From: Buxus sempervirens
Lineage: Eukaryota > Streptophyta > Magnoliopsida > Buxales > Buxaceae
NCBI GenBank assembly: GCA_947561395.2
Contig: OX387184.1
Location: 56,355,197-56,419,196 of the forward strand
DNA length: 64,000 nt
Direction of reading: 5' to 3'
In this document: piece after piece, positions 11,030 to 20,514 of the stretch
How the letters are laid out: every line of letters starts with the position of its first letter
Numbering within the stretch: the stretch's first letter is position 1
Notes under the pieces: generated by a model
The model's database searches: none
Seen by the model: the letters and a program-made list of their open reading frames with translations, nothing else
What the model was told of the DNA's origin: nothing
Program-made: the position numbers and the translations under genes

Positions 11030-11212
11030 AGTACATGACATTTTTTTATAAACGTCACTTTATAAGATCTATAGTGACGTTTCTTATGTAAATATCACTA
11101 AAATTTTAAATTAGTGACTTCTATTGTAAATGCCACTAAAATATAACTTTTGTGACATTTTGTTCTAAATGTCATTAATTAAATGTCACTAATATCAACA
11201 TTTTTTGTAGTG
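11030..11212 (-). mobile_element. Orphan end of a CACTA (En/Spm) transposon
   Basis: Read on the minus strand from 11212 the sequence begins CACTACAAAAAATGTTGA and then repeats gtgacattt/atgtcact-type motifs every 15-25 bp. That is the usual layout of a CACTA terminal inverted repeat plus subterminal repeats. No matching second end was found in the window, so it is a solo end. Confidence 0.55.
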
Positions 11213-12530
11213 AGGTTTTAATAAGACAAGATTATCGTGATGGTTCATCAAGAAAGCTTCTGTAAGGCTTTATAAATCTGGGTACCTAAATAATTATTGT
11301 CTATAGAATAGAAAAATATGAGATAGAGGCAGAAGCCAAAGGGCATAAAGCAACAGAAATAGAAAAAGGGGGACAAAAAGAAAAGAAAAAGTCACTAAGA
11401 ATTTGACACACATGTGCTTTCTCAGTAATATTAACAAGCTAATTTTGAGTAGAAGGCCATGAACATGCTCTTAAAGATCACCAAAAAAATTAGAACTGTT
11501 CTATACTAGTATCCTTTGCTGGACAACCACAAGTCGCTTCATCCTTGACTAGCATCGAAGAATAAATTCCTACCATAACACTCCACCCCGCCCCAATATC
11601 AACAACCCAAATTTCTTAATTATTTCAGTTTTTCTCGTTTGCATTATTTTTTCTTTGACATCAATGGGGGTCTAGCACTTAATCCATGTAAGGGTCCGGG
11701 GATCCCATATAAGTAAAAATTACTCCCTCGCATCGGTAGTGTGAGTGCCTCAGTTGTCAAATTGTCCAAAATCAGGGCTGTCCAAACGTCATATACACAA
11801 GCCTGAGAGTGCTTCCGTAGTGCTTCCTTAAATCATCCATTAATTAATAGACTCTCACAATGAAGCTAGGATTTATATATCACTTAAAATGATTAAAAAA
11901 AAAGTTGATCAAATGGAAAACATCACAGAAAAAGATGCGGAGAGAGAGAGAGAGGGGAAGGGAGCCCTTTTAAAGAGGAAGAGATAGCAACATAGAACAT
12001 ACCTCGATAAAGAGGAACCTCCACTTCAGCTGCTGATCCTGGTTGTAAAACCCAACAATGGTAGATATCATGATTGCAGAGCCCTTTAACGCCGACAAAG
12101 TGCCCCTATTTTGGTGCTTTGATTGGCAACAAATTGGTGGCATTTCGGCGGCAAGTAGGGTTCCAGAGTTGAAAACGAAGTGAAGCAAGAGAGATTTTGA
12201 TTTCTGCATTCGTTTGGCGCCCTCGGTTTGGTAGTTTTTTTTTTTTTTACCTCTTAAAGATAACACTACTGTCTACTGACGGAGGGAGGAAGAGGGCGCG
12301 AACGCCCTCTCTCCTCCGTTAGGTGAAGTTGGCTGGACCTCTTTTGCCACGTGGCGCATGTCTATAGGTGGCACACTAAACTGTCACAGAAGATTTCAAT
12401 TGTCTTCCATCCAATTCCTTTCCTGTGATCCCTAAACCGAACCTCTTACGTGAGCTCATTTTCAGATCCTTCCATGTGTTTTGCTCGAACAAGGGAACCC
12501 ATGCCATCACCAATTTTGTCGGTAGCTTCA
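11213..12530. other. Intergenic; one doubtful minus-strand frame
   Basis: A minus-strand frame with an internal ATG at about 12209 (MQKSKSLLLHFVFNSG...) is open to 11970 and ends beside a GA repeat at 11940-11955. It has no recognised family. The remainder holds short AT-rich sequence without supportable features. Confidence 0.3.
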
Positions 12531-12540
12531 GTTGTATAAT

Positions 12541-12675
12541 ACGCGTGAAACGTTTGTACCGGAAATCATCTGTCTCTGTTTAAGTGTGCCGGTATTGTAT
12601 TCTGCAAGACGCGTGAAACTTTTCTGCAAGACGCGTGAAACTTCTGTTGTTGTACAAGAGGACAAGACGCGTGAA
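12541..12675 (+). promoter_or_regulatory. Cluster of four ACGCGTGAA motifs
   Basis: ACGCGTGAA occurs at 12541, 12609, 12631 and 12667. The middle two lie in a 21-bp direct repeat (tgcaagacgcgtgaaact). ACGCGT fits the CGCG-box bound by plant CAMTA factors and also resembles ABA-response coupling elements. The cluster lies 160-300 bp upstream of the TATA box of the peptide-like locus at 13011. Any regulatory role is inferred. Confidence 0.45.
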
Positions 12676-12837
12676 GGGCTCGAAGAAGAGTTTATATATT
12701 TTTCTTCTTCCTTGAGCTTGTCCAGTTGGTCTTGTTGACCGATCTTGACCATCGGTCAACACGCCCAAAGATGAGATGCCACGGTTCACTCACATTATGA
12801 ATGTGACCTGTGAGAGGGCCGTATCGTCTGCTTTCCC

Positions 12838-12925
12838 TATAAATACCTCCATAGTCCATACCTTTCTTTCACTGTCTCCCTAACCTCCATTTGAGCTAAC
12901 CCTGCCCACATCGCCCCTATAAATT
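12838..12925 (+). promoter_or_regulatory. Two TATA boxes and leader shared with the peptide genes
   Basis: TATAAATA at 12838 and TATAAA at 12918 are 80 bp apart. The sequence from about 12880 to 13010 matches 2500-2645 (tccatttgagctaaccct, cccctataaatttccggc, then the accaccaaccaccacc leader). It is therefore the promoter and leader of another member of the peptide-gene family. Confidence 0.6.
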
Positions 12926-13010
12926 TCCGGCACCGTCCCCAGAAAAAGAAAATCAGCAACCACCAACCACCACCGCACATACCATCCTATAGTCGCTAAT
13001 CTCTGCAAGT

Positions 13011-13172
13011 ATGTGCAAGAAATTCCATGACGAGGGTAGAGCAGAAGGCGTAAAGGAGGCCATCAATGCCCAGAAATATCGTGAACCCGTGAGACCAGGC
13101 CACTCGGATCCGAGCAAAATCTCTAGAAAATTACCTCTGAAGACGGGTAGACAGATGCTCTGTAAGTTTTGA
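13011..13172 (+). CDS. Altered CEP-like peptide locus without signal peptide
   Basis: The leader is homologous to that of the gene at 2659 up to about 13010 and then departs. The first ATG opens a 53-residue frame with no hydrophobic segment. Residues 23-36 read YREPVRPGHSDPSK, again a CEP-like PxxPGHS motif, and a basic tail ends in LCKF. Without a signal peptide the product would not enter the secretory route unless another exon supplies one. A 'ctgtaagtttt' near the stop could be a splice donor. It may be a recombined, dying paralogue or a gene with an unseen exon. A class-I phospholipase fragment follows within 80 bp. Confidence 0.35.
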   Translation: MCKKFHDEGRAEGVKEAINAQKYREPVRPGHSDPSKISRKLPLKTGRQMLCKF

Positions 13173-13251
13173 CCATTATACCATGAAAAGCGGCGTATTT
13201 TGTTTGGCACGCTTTCCAATAGATCTATTCCCATTATATACAGTATAATAG

Positions 13252-13563
13252 ATGTTGGAGAAGTTCTTAGACATTAATACCCAAGAGTCTAAGTACTTGA
13301 AGAGTCCTGGGTATTTGTCCAGTTTTCATGAATTTGTGGTATATCTGCATGGAGTTGCAGGAACACAAGGCAGTAAAGGAAGGTTTAAATTGGAAGTTCA
13401 TCGAGATATTGCACTTGTTAACAAACGATCTAGTGCTTTGAAGGACGAATATCTTGTGCCTGTTAGCTGGTGGTGTGAGAATAACAAGGGGATGGCTCGA
13501 AAGAACGATGGTTCCTGGAAGTTGAAAGATCACGAGGAGAAGGATGATAATTCAACTATTTGA
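13252..13563 (+). pseudogene. Phospholipase A1 (lipase class 3, plant PLA1-II type) C-terminal fragment
   Basis: The 103-residue frame contains [40 protein letters not shown] and [14 protein letters not shown], which read like the C-terminal part of plant PLA1-II (DAD1-like) acylhydrolases. Those enzymes are about 400 residues and carry a GxSxG serine motif and catalytic Asp/His upstream. None of that part is present here, and the upstream sequence is the 3' flank of the peptide-like locus. It is a captured or orphan last-exon fragment with an intact reading frame, unlikely to be an active enzyme. Confidence 0.65.
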
Positions 13564-13632
13564 TATTTAAATTGTTAACATTGGAAACTCATCTTCATAG
13601 TTCAGATTCTATGTCAAACTCAGGATGTGCAT

Positions 13633-13653
13633 TTTTTTTTTTGGTAGGCAACC
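13633..13653 (-). mobile_element. Ultra-short retroposon tail with 12-bp target duplication
   Basis: A 21-bp insert, a T-run plus ggtaggcaacc, sits between two copies of caggatgtgcat (13621-13632 and 13654-13665). This is the layout of a minus-orientation poly(A) retroposon that was 5'-truncated almost at once. Confidence 0.65.
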
Positions 13654-13665
13654 CAGGATGTGCAT

Positions 13666-15436
13666 GGAAAAGGATCCTCTGTAAAGCAGGGAGGTTTCGT
13701 CGGTTTATAGGTGATGTATCTCAGGCAAACAATAAGGTACCTCACCCAAACATGGGGTACCCCGATCATCGTCACGGAGGCACCCCGTATTTGATAGAGG
13801 TATTCCGTTGTTATGCAGGTAGCACTCCGTTGTTATGCTGGTAGCTCCATGAAGATGATCTGGTACTCATGAACCGGGATGTCCATTGCTGAACACATTT
13901 GACGTCACAATGTACATTGCTGAATATGACGTCATAATGTGGTTGCTGTCAAGAGAAGTAAATATTTCTATTTCCCAAAATGTCCTTCAATTTTCCCAAA
14001 ATGCCCTTCAATTTATTTGTTTTTTACCTCCTAATCTCACCCGCTTATTTAATTCTTTTGCTGCGTCAATTTCTCCCCCTGCCAAGAAGATAAAACATCA
14101 TTGACGACCCTTTGTTTTTTTGAAGTATAAATACATCTTTAGTATAAGAAAGATTAGTTCTAAGTATTCTTGGAAGAGACATTAGATTTCTAACTTTTAC
14201 ATTTTTTTCTTCTTAATGAAATCACAGATCAAGCCACAGGGGTTGGTTGCTTGAAATGCTGCATCCTATGTCTTACGAATTACAATTTCCTCACCGTCTT
14301 CAACGGTTGAACGTCAAACCAGGTTAATTTTAACCCTTTTTTTTCTTTCTTTTCCTTTTTTTTATCATTGTTATCACAGAGTTTAGATTCTGATTTAAGA
14401 TGCCTTCTTTTTTCTTTCTTTTCCTTTTTTTTTTTTTTTGGTGTTATCTATAAGTTAAAAAATATATATATAAAAATATCATTTATTTCCCTAAGAAATT
14501 ATTTTTCTTTTTTATTATAAAAAATACGTTAACAAAAACCATCTTCTGTTTTAATTATTGCAAAAGATTGTTACATGCTAACCAAAACTTCCTTTAAATG
14601 CTCAATAAGCAAACAAAAAGCAGAATTAGAAGAAAATTTGGATTATTAAACTAAATTTATCCTATTCACTTAAAAATCATCTTTTCTATTATATTACTTA
14701 TTGGTGGTTATTTATTATAAAAAATTATTGACTCTTAATTATGGGATCAATTAGAGTAAGATAGGTATTGTTGGTTAAACTTGTTCCTAAGGGGCATCTC
14801 TAGGAATGATTAGATTGTTTGGATGATCATGGATCTTATAGCATTACATTCTTTCCACACTATTAATCTAATCATGACACCAAAACAAAATCATTTTGCA
14901 TAAAATGTGTCTTCTGGTTCTCCTCTTAAAAATTCTTAAGGATGTGTTTGGTTAGACGGAATTATAAGAAAGGACAATAAAATTAACTTTTCATTAAAAT
15001 TTGTATGTTCAGTTCATAAGAAACTATAGCGTTGTTGGAAATTAATTTTCCAAATGACTCCTAACGTTCTTCTATATGCACATACTTGATTCTAGACAGG
15101 GAACGGAGTAGATTCACAATCGAGATTTGCTACCGAAAGAATCCCTTTCCCTTTTGCAAATTGACTTCTATATCACAATTAATAACTTACACACACTTAT
15201 AGTATGCACAAGCCACCCACTCCACTAGTATATACATAAGGTGCGCACACAACCTCCAAACAGTTAAGCCTATGACAAATATTCGCACCTCATTTGAAAG
15301 TCATAGGCTGAAGCTGCATCATGAGAAGCAGGGGTTTTCTTATGATTTAGTTTCTTTTAGTTTCCCTTTCTGTGGTATCCAATAGTAGTATGCGATCTGC
15401 ATCGCATGCAAGAATGCTACAATACTCTATATGATG
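13666..15436. other. Intergenic, no gene recognised
   Basis: The sequence is AT-rich with polypyrimidine runs around 14340-14440. No open frame here has gene-like composition. Confidence 0.5.
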
Positions 15437-16105
15437 ATCAAACTTGTATTAAAGTTGTATGAATTAAAATATCCTGATATGATACACCACTGTCGCATTA
15501 TTTTATTTACTTTTTAATTCAAGCTATGTCCTATATGGGCCCGGCCTGGGCCTATTTGGCCCATTTCCAGCCTTTAAATGTAGGATGCCTTCTTTCTGTC
15601 ACAAAAACAAGGTCAACTTCTAGATGCGCTTGCATTGCTACAAGTTTTCGTGTTTGACCATCTCTTCTTTCTTTTCCGTCACGAAAAGAACTGCTTGATA
15701 ATTTATGCACCTTCCACGTCGAGTTCATTCATTCTGGACAAAAAATAAAAAATAGTTATTATTTCGGATTTGAAAGTTTCTTGTAAAATTGTTTACTCTC
15801 GCCGACTGACTAAAGACTTTACTGATGATCAAACTTGTATGAATGAAAATATTCTGGTATGATCCGCCAATTTCTCATTATTTTATCCCCTTTTCTAATT
15901 CACACCATGCCCTACATGGGCCCATTTCCAGCCTTTTAAATGTCGGATGCTCTTGCATTGCTCCAATTTTCCAAAAAACGTGTTTGACCATCTCTTCTGT
16001 CATTTCCCGTCACTTTCCGGGGTTGCCTTCCACCGCACGTTCATTCATTCTGGACAAAAAAATAAAAAAGTCATTATTTCGGATTTGAAAGTTTCTTATA
16101 AATTA
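15437..16105. repeat. Diverged tandem duplication, unit about 280-360 bp
   Basis: 15437-15795 and 15828-16105 share 'gatcaaacttgtat', 'catttccagcctttaaatgt', 'cgtgtttgaccatctcttct', 'gttcattcattctggac' and 'tttcggatttgaaagtttctt' in the same order. The second unit is shorter by internal deletions. No product is recognised. Confidence 0.75.
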
Positions 16106-16937
16106 GTTTAGTCTCATCCATTTAAGAGTTGCATAAATGTCAAACTTCAAACTTTTTAAAAAAAAGTCTTGTGATCAGTAAAATGATAGATTCTCGATTA
16201 AAAACTGATTGTTTATCAAAAGTATCACAAATCCGATTTTACCTTTTTCCTATCTGACGGTTGCCTGGTGGCCCATTTTCGGGTCAAAAAACACGGCTTT
16301 TAGCGGACCATTTCGTTTTTATTTCAAAGCTCCTGCTTTGGTGGGCCCACGAATGTTGCCATGCCGTGTGCTACACGGTTTCTTTTGATTCGTTCTCTGA
16401 AGCCGCCTCATTTGACCTGGTTTTGTTCCTTCTCCAGTCGTCTCTTTTGACTCGTTCTCTGAAGCCGCTTCTTTTGACTAGCCTCTTTTGACTTGTTCTT
16501 TTCATTTGACTCGGTTTTGTTCGTTCTCCAGTCGTGGAGACTATATGGTTCTTACAAATATAACAAATATATTGAGAGCATTTTTGGAAACAGTCCTCTC
16601 TAAACAGTAAAATCAGTAAAATGATACTGATTCATAATTATTTTCGATCAATAATTTTCAATTACCAAAAATTTGTGATTAAATCAAGATTATTTTTAAA
16701 AAACATTACTAAAAACAAATTTTCTAATTGTCTACGGATGGATGAGTTATATACAAAGAGATTATTTATTAGTTGGGAGTGGCGATGGTGGTGATAGTAG
16801 TAGAAATGACAATAGTTGTAACGATAGTAAATAAAAGAAAGCACTGAGTGATTTGATTAATCTTCAAAGAAATCACAAATTGGCCATTAAAAAAAAGGTT
16901 GAAACTATTATTTTAGCTTCCAAATTGTTGTTTATTT

Positions 16938-16953
16938 CTCATTCGGTCATTCC
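16938..16953. other. hAT excision footprint
   Basis: The sequence ctcattcggtcattcc is the doubled 8-bp target ctcattcc/ctcattcc of the element at 1164-1702, with the two bases at the junction changed from C-C to G-G. Complementary base changes at the two broken flanks are the classic Ac/Ds-type scar left when hairpinned flanking ends are opened and joined. The surrounding sequence is paralogous to 1130-1720. Confidence 0.9.
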
Positions 16954-17599
16954 TTTCATATATTTCTTTTCTTTCTTACTTTGTGCACGGATTTTGTATA
17001 GATGTATATTAGTAGGGTGTACGTGTAGAACTGCACATAGGGGAGGAAATAGTTGCAATTGTCCAGAGTTTAAACCAATAAGTAGACAATTCTAGATAGG
17101 AGGAGTATCATAGAAGTAGAGGGTTTCAATTTAAAAGTGGGAGGAGCAATGGTTATATGTTGGAATTCTTTTGGTTGTGGAAGACAAATTTAAGGAAAAA
17201 AAAAAAGGAGAACCAGAGTCTACGAATATTACCCCCATTTCTTTTTACTAATAGTATAGATGTGTATGTGTCAATGTGCGCGCGTGTGTGTATGTATTTC
17301 TTTTTTATCAAAAAAAAAAGAAAGAAAGTATGTATGTATTTTTTTTTCTAAAAACTTGCTAAAGATAGTTACATTTGTAAACAAAATTCCTTCTAACAGT
17401 CAATAAATACCATTAAAAAAGTTTCTTTTATTTTAATTAATTTACACTATACATAACCCAAGGCGACTCCATGAGAATTGCGTAAAGAAAATTGTCAAAT
17501 ATTTCAAAATAGCCCTTACATATCAATTGTGAAGATTTATTAATAAAATGATATGATATGATTGTAAAAAATGTCTCAAATTTTAAAAAACTTAATAAT

Positions 17600-18060
17600 C
17601 TATTAACCTATATAAAAGGTCCCTTAGCTTCACATGATTGAATTTTAAATTATTTTTAATTAATTAACCTATATAAAAAGTCCCTCACTAACTGCCTGCT
17701 TCACATTACTAAATGCAAATTATTTTAAAAAAGACAAATATTATTATTAATTTATCGTTAAAAATAACATGACTATGAATTATTTTCAAAATGGTATATA
17801 GAAACTGAAAATTATGGAGCCGTATAAAAAAAAATAATGATTAAATCTAAATTATGTTTAAAAAATATAATTTAAAATCAATTCGATGACTGAATTTGAA
17901 ATATTTTTAAAGTTTGCGCCGTATCAAAACAAAAGATTGACCATGCTCCAACCTTTCTCTATATATCGCCTTTCCGGACCGTCCTCGGAGAAAGAAAACC
18001 AGTAACCACCATCTACCACCCACATGCCATCCTGAAGTCGCTAATCTCTGTAAGTCTGTG
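17600..18060. other. Upstream region of peptide gene copy B
   Basis: The sequence is AT-rich and carries repeated 'cctatataaaaggtccct' units near 17610 and 17668. A probable TATA box (ctatatatcgcc) lies near 17960 before the shared 'ttccgg' and 'gaaagaaaaccagtaaccaccat' leader. Confidence 0.45.
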
Positions 18061-18078
18061 ATTCCCCCAACAGCAAGA

Positions 18079-18330
18079 ATGGCCATTAAAAAGATCGTAT
18101 TCTACATTCTTATTCCTGCTGCGATTCTGGTAATCTTCCTGCCAAAATTCGAACAATATTCCGAGCCTACACTCCCGGGGCACACTCTCCCCGTCGGACA
18201 TAAGGATCCCGGTAATCCATATCTGCCCCCTCTTGCCTATGTGCAGAAGCAGCAGAACGCAAACGCCAGCGGCTTCAACGGCCCGCAAACTCTGATGGTG
18301 TTAATTTCCTGTCTTTTTTTTCTTTTATAG
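18079..18330 (+). CDS. CEP-like secreted peptide precursor, copy B
   Basis: The 83-residue product is the paralogue of the 2659 gene. It has MAIKKIVFYIL at the start, a hydrophobic segment at about 5-21, the motif EPTLPGHTLPVGH at about 29-42 and the same tail DPGNPYLPPLAYVQ. In place of the stop that ends copy A after ASGFNP, this copy reads GFNGPQT and on into a strongly hydrophobic tail (LMVLISCLFFLL). The ATG at 18079 matches the copy A start; an upstream GTG in frame is not needed. Most differences between the two copies keep the frame, and the motif's key Pro, Gly and His residues are shared. That suggests past selection, although the hydrophobic tail may signal loss of a normal C-terminus. 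Confidence 0.55.
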   Translation: MAIKKIVFYILIPAAILVIFLPKFEQYSEPTLPGHTLPVGHKDPGNPYLPPLAYVQKQQNANASGFNGPQTLMVLISCLFFLL

Positions 18331-18620
18331 AGAAATTGGTGTTTACTATCTTTACTAATGGTATGGATGTTTATGTATAAATCTGCGTGTGGTTATGTAT
18401 GTACTACTCTTTCATTAAAAAAAAAAGTATGTATATATTTCTTTATTTTCTTAATAACTGCCAAATATAGTCATATTTGTAAACAAAATTCCTTCTAACA
18501 ATCAATAAACACAGTTAAGAAAGTTTCTTTTATTTCAATTAATTTACACTATATATAACACAAGGCGCCTTCTTGGGAGTCGCACAAGCAAACTGTGAAA
18601 CATTCCAAATCAGTCCTTAC

Positions 18621-18928
18621 CAAGGTTTTACGTTTCGGTGCCGGTGGGCGTGCCACCCATCGGCCAAAACGAAATTTCGGCGGCATGCCGCCGAAACGGC
18701 GGAAAATTAAAAAGGCAAAAATCGGGTTTTTTTCGTGCCGGTAGAAATTTCGTCGGCACGCCGGTCCGTTTCATGCATAAAAACTGATTTTTTTTTCTGT
18801 TTCGTTCGTGCCGCTCGTGCCGGTGACAAATCGTCGAAATTTCGGTGAGTTGCTGGCGATGCACCTAGAACGATTTCCCCCGACGAAACGCATTGCCGGG
18901 GGTCCCTGTACCGAAATTGTAAACCTTG
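18621..18928. mobile_element. 308-bp MITE with CAAGGTTT ends
   Basis: The left end CAAGGTTTTACGTTTCGGT and the right end ACCGAAATTGTAAACCTTG are imperfect inverted repeats. The flanks gtccttac and ttccttac match at 7 of 8 positions. The inside is GC-rich, with inverted 'gtgccggt' and 'cggcggcatgccgccg' motifs and no coding capacity. It is absent from the paralogous block A. hAT or MULE membership cannot be decided from the duplication length. Confidence 0.7.
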
Positions 18929-19302
18929 TTCCTTACGCAACAATTTTGTAATTCCAGTCTTACGTTCGTTCGATTCAGTTGGATTTTATGCCTGCGCGGC
19001 AGAATCATGATTTGGGCCTGTAATGTCGGGACATGATTTTCTGACGACAACACGGTTGAAAAAAAATTTGTTACGGAGAGATAATGCAGACGGATTCGGA
19101 CGTGGCGTGCCGCCGAAATTGTAAACCTTGTTCCTTACGCAACAATTTTGTAATTCCAGTCTTACGTTCGTTCGATTCGGTTGGATTTTATGCCTGCGCG
19201 GCAGAATCACGATTTGGGCCTGTAATGTCGGGACATGATTTTCCGGCGACAACACGGTTGAAAAAAAATTTGTTACGGAGAGATAATGCAGACGGATTCG
19301 GA
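18911..19302. repeat. 202-bp tandem duplication
   Basis: Sequence starting ccgaaattgtaaacc at 18911 starts again at 19113 and matches through 'gatgcagacggattcggac'-type sequence (about 190 bp). Only a few positions differ, so it is younger than the block duplication. The unit begins inside the right end of the MITE 18621-18928, so one terminal repeat is duplicated. Block A has a single copy. Confidence 0.85.
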
Positions 19303-19479
19303 CAAATGATTTCGGGAGTTTCCTTAGGTTATTTGCTCGCTGGTTCGAGTGTGGGTTGAGCACCACCGACACGCCATTTTTTCCGGCAGAGTAAGTTTCT
19401 CCAAAAACAGGATATTTACAGCAAGAGTTTCTTTCCTCCTTAGAGATGTTTGACTTTGACCATGACAAACCTCGAGATG

Positions 19480-20330
19480 ATGGTAAGCTGACGTTTATAT
19501 TGTCATTTGAGTGAAGAATATCTGATTATATAATTCATCTTGTAATCATAATCGGCTTTGAAGTTGAAGTTGGATTTTAATATTCTTACTTATATCTAGG
19601 CACTTTATTAAAATCTAAAATCTATACTATATATAACGTGAAACGCCTTCTTGAGGAGCGTGTCCAAAACAATTTACAACTTTCCCAAAAATGTCTATAC
19701 CCTGCATAGTTTGGTTTCAATAATATAGGGTCATACCCGTCTCAACTAACCATTTTCATTCAAAAACAGTTTGTTTGTAACTCCCCACTTCTCCTCTCTC
19801 CACGTGCAGTCTTGCACGTACAACCGTACTAGTCCAAGTTATCCAAAAAGGGTTCTGCAATCAGTTATAAGAATCTGGAATTTCAAAATTAGAATATAAT
19901 CCAGAATCTACAATCCTTGTCAAACGCCTCCTTAAGTTACCAACCGGGCATGGGCCTTGTACCCATGTGTCTTGGTGGGCTTAGCATTTTGGGCTCAGGC
20001 CATATTGATTCTCGTGCGATGGCTGGCGGGGCTCGGACCATACCAAGCATCGTGGGCTTAGTGTTTCGGGCTGACTAGCGCTACTATGGGATAGACCGAA
20101 GAAGGAAGGTAAAGTATTTGTCGAATTAAAAGCCTTATCTGCTGATCCACACAACAAAAGAACTTGCCGGTCCATATGGAGCTCTCATCTACAGTCATAC
20201 GCATGGACAAAAGAACTTGCCTGTCCATATGGAGCTCTCATCTCCAATTTAATAATATCCTCAGGCTTCCTTCAAGGCGCATGGACAAAACCAAATGGCG
20301 AGAAATCGATTTCTTTTAGGTACCGTTTGG
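19480..20330. repeat. Paralogous spacer segment (block B) with R1 copy 3
   Basis: It matches 6194-6590 and continues with 'atttaataatatcctcaggcttcctt', which recurs at 24700. Here that sequence runs directly into 'caaggcgcatggacaaaacc', giving the empty site for the hAT element 24734-25416. The Helitron 19621-19832 interrupts it. Confidence 0.75.
19621..19832 (+). mobile_element. Short non-autonomous Helitron, 212 bp
   Basis: It starts TCTATACTATATATAA and ends CTAG. A perfect 7-bp hairpin (acgtgca, loop gtct, tgcacgt) at 19802-19819 lies 9 nt before the CTAG. It is inserted between A (19620) and T (19833). The paralogue near 6310 reads through aaaatctgagttatcc without it. There are no terminal inverted repeats and no target duplication, as expected for Helitrons. 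Internal sequence resembles the AT-rich repeat at 8490-8920. Confidence 0.85.
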
Positions 20331-20514
20331 TAATTCTTTTTAGAAGTACTTTTTTGCTTTTGAAAGCAAAAGTGATGTTTGGTTGTGCACACATGAAGCA
20401 ATGAATAAAAAGCAAAAAAACAATGAAATTGCTTTTCAAGAGAAGCATAGAAATGTTGCTTCTCACTTTAACTATAAATTTACTTTCTTTCTTCTAAAAC
20501 CCTCGACAGAAAAC

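Larger units (their letters stand above)
16250..19470. repeat. Segmental duplication, block B, first part
   Basis: This is the paralogue of 300-3430 (see that entry). It differs by the absence of the 539-bp hAT element, a MITE insertion at 18621-18928 and a 202-bp tandem duplication at 18911-19302. Other parts of block B continue to about 30560. Confidence 0.8.

Noticed and set aside
18628-19468. Several long minus-strand frames with internal protein repeats
   Set aside because: They arise from the MITE and the 202-bp tandem duplication; the repeats are DNA-level and no domain is present.
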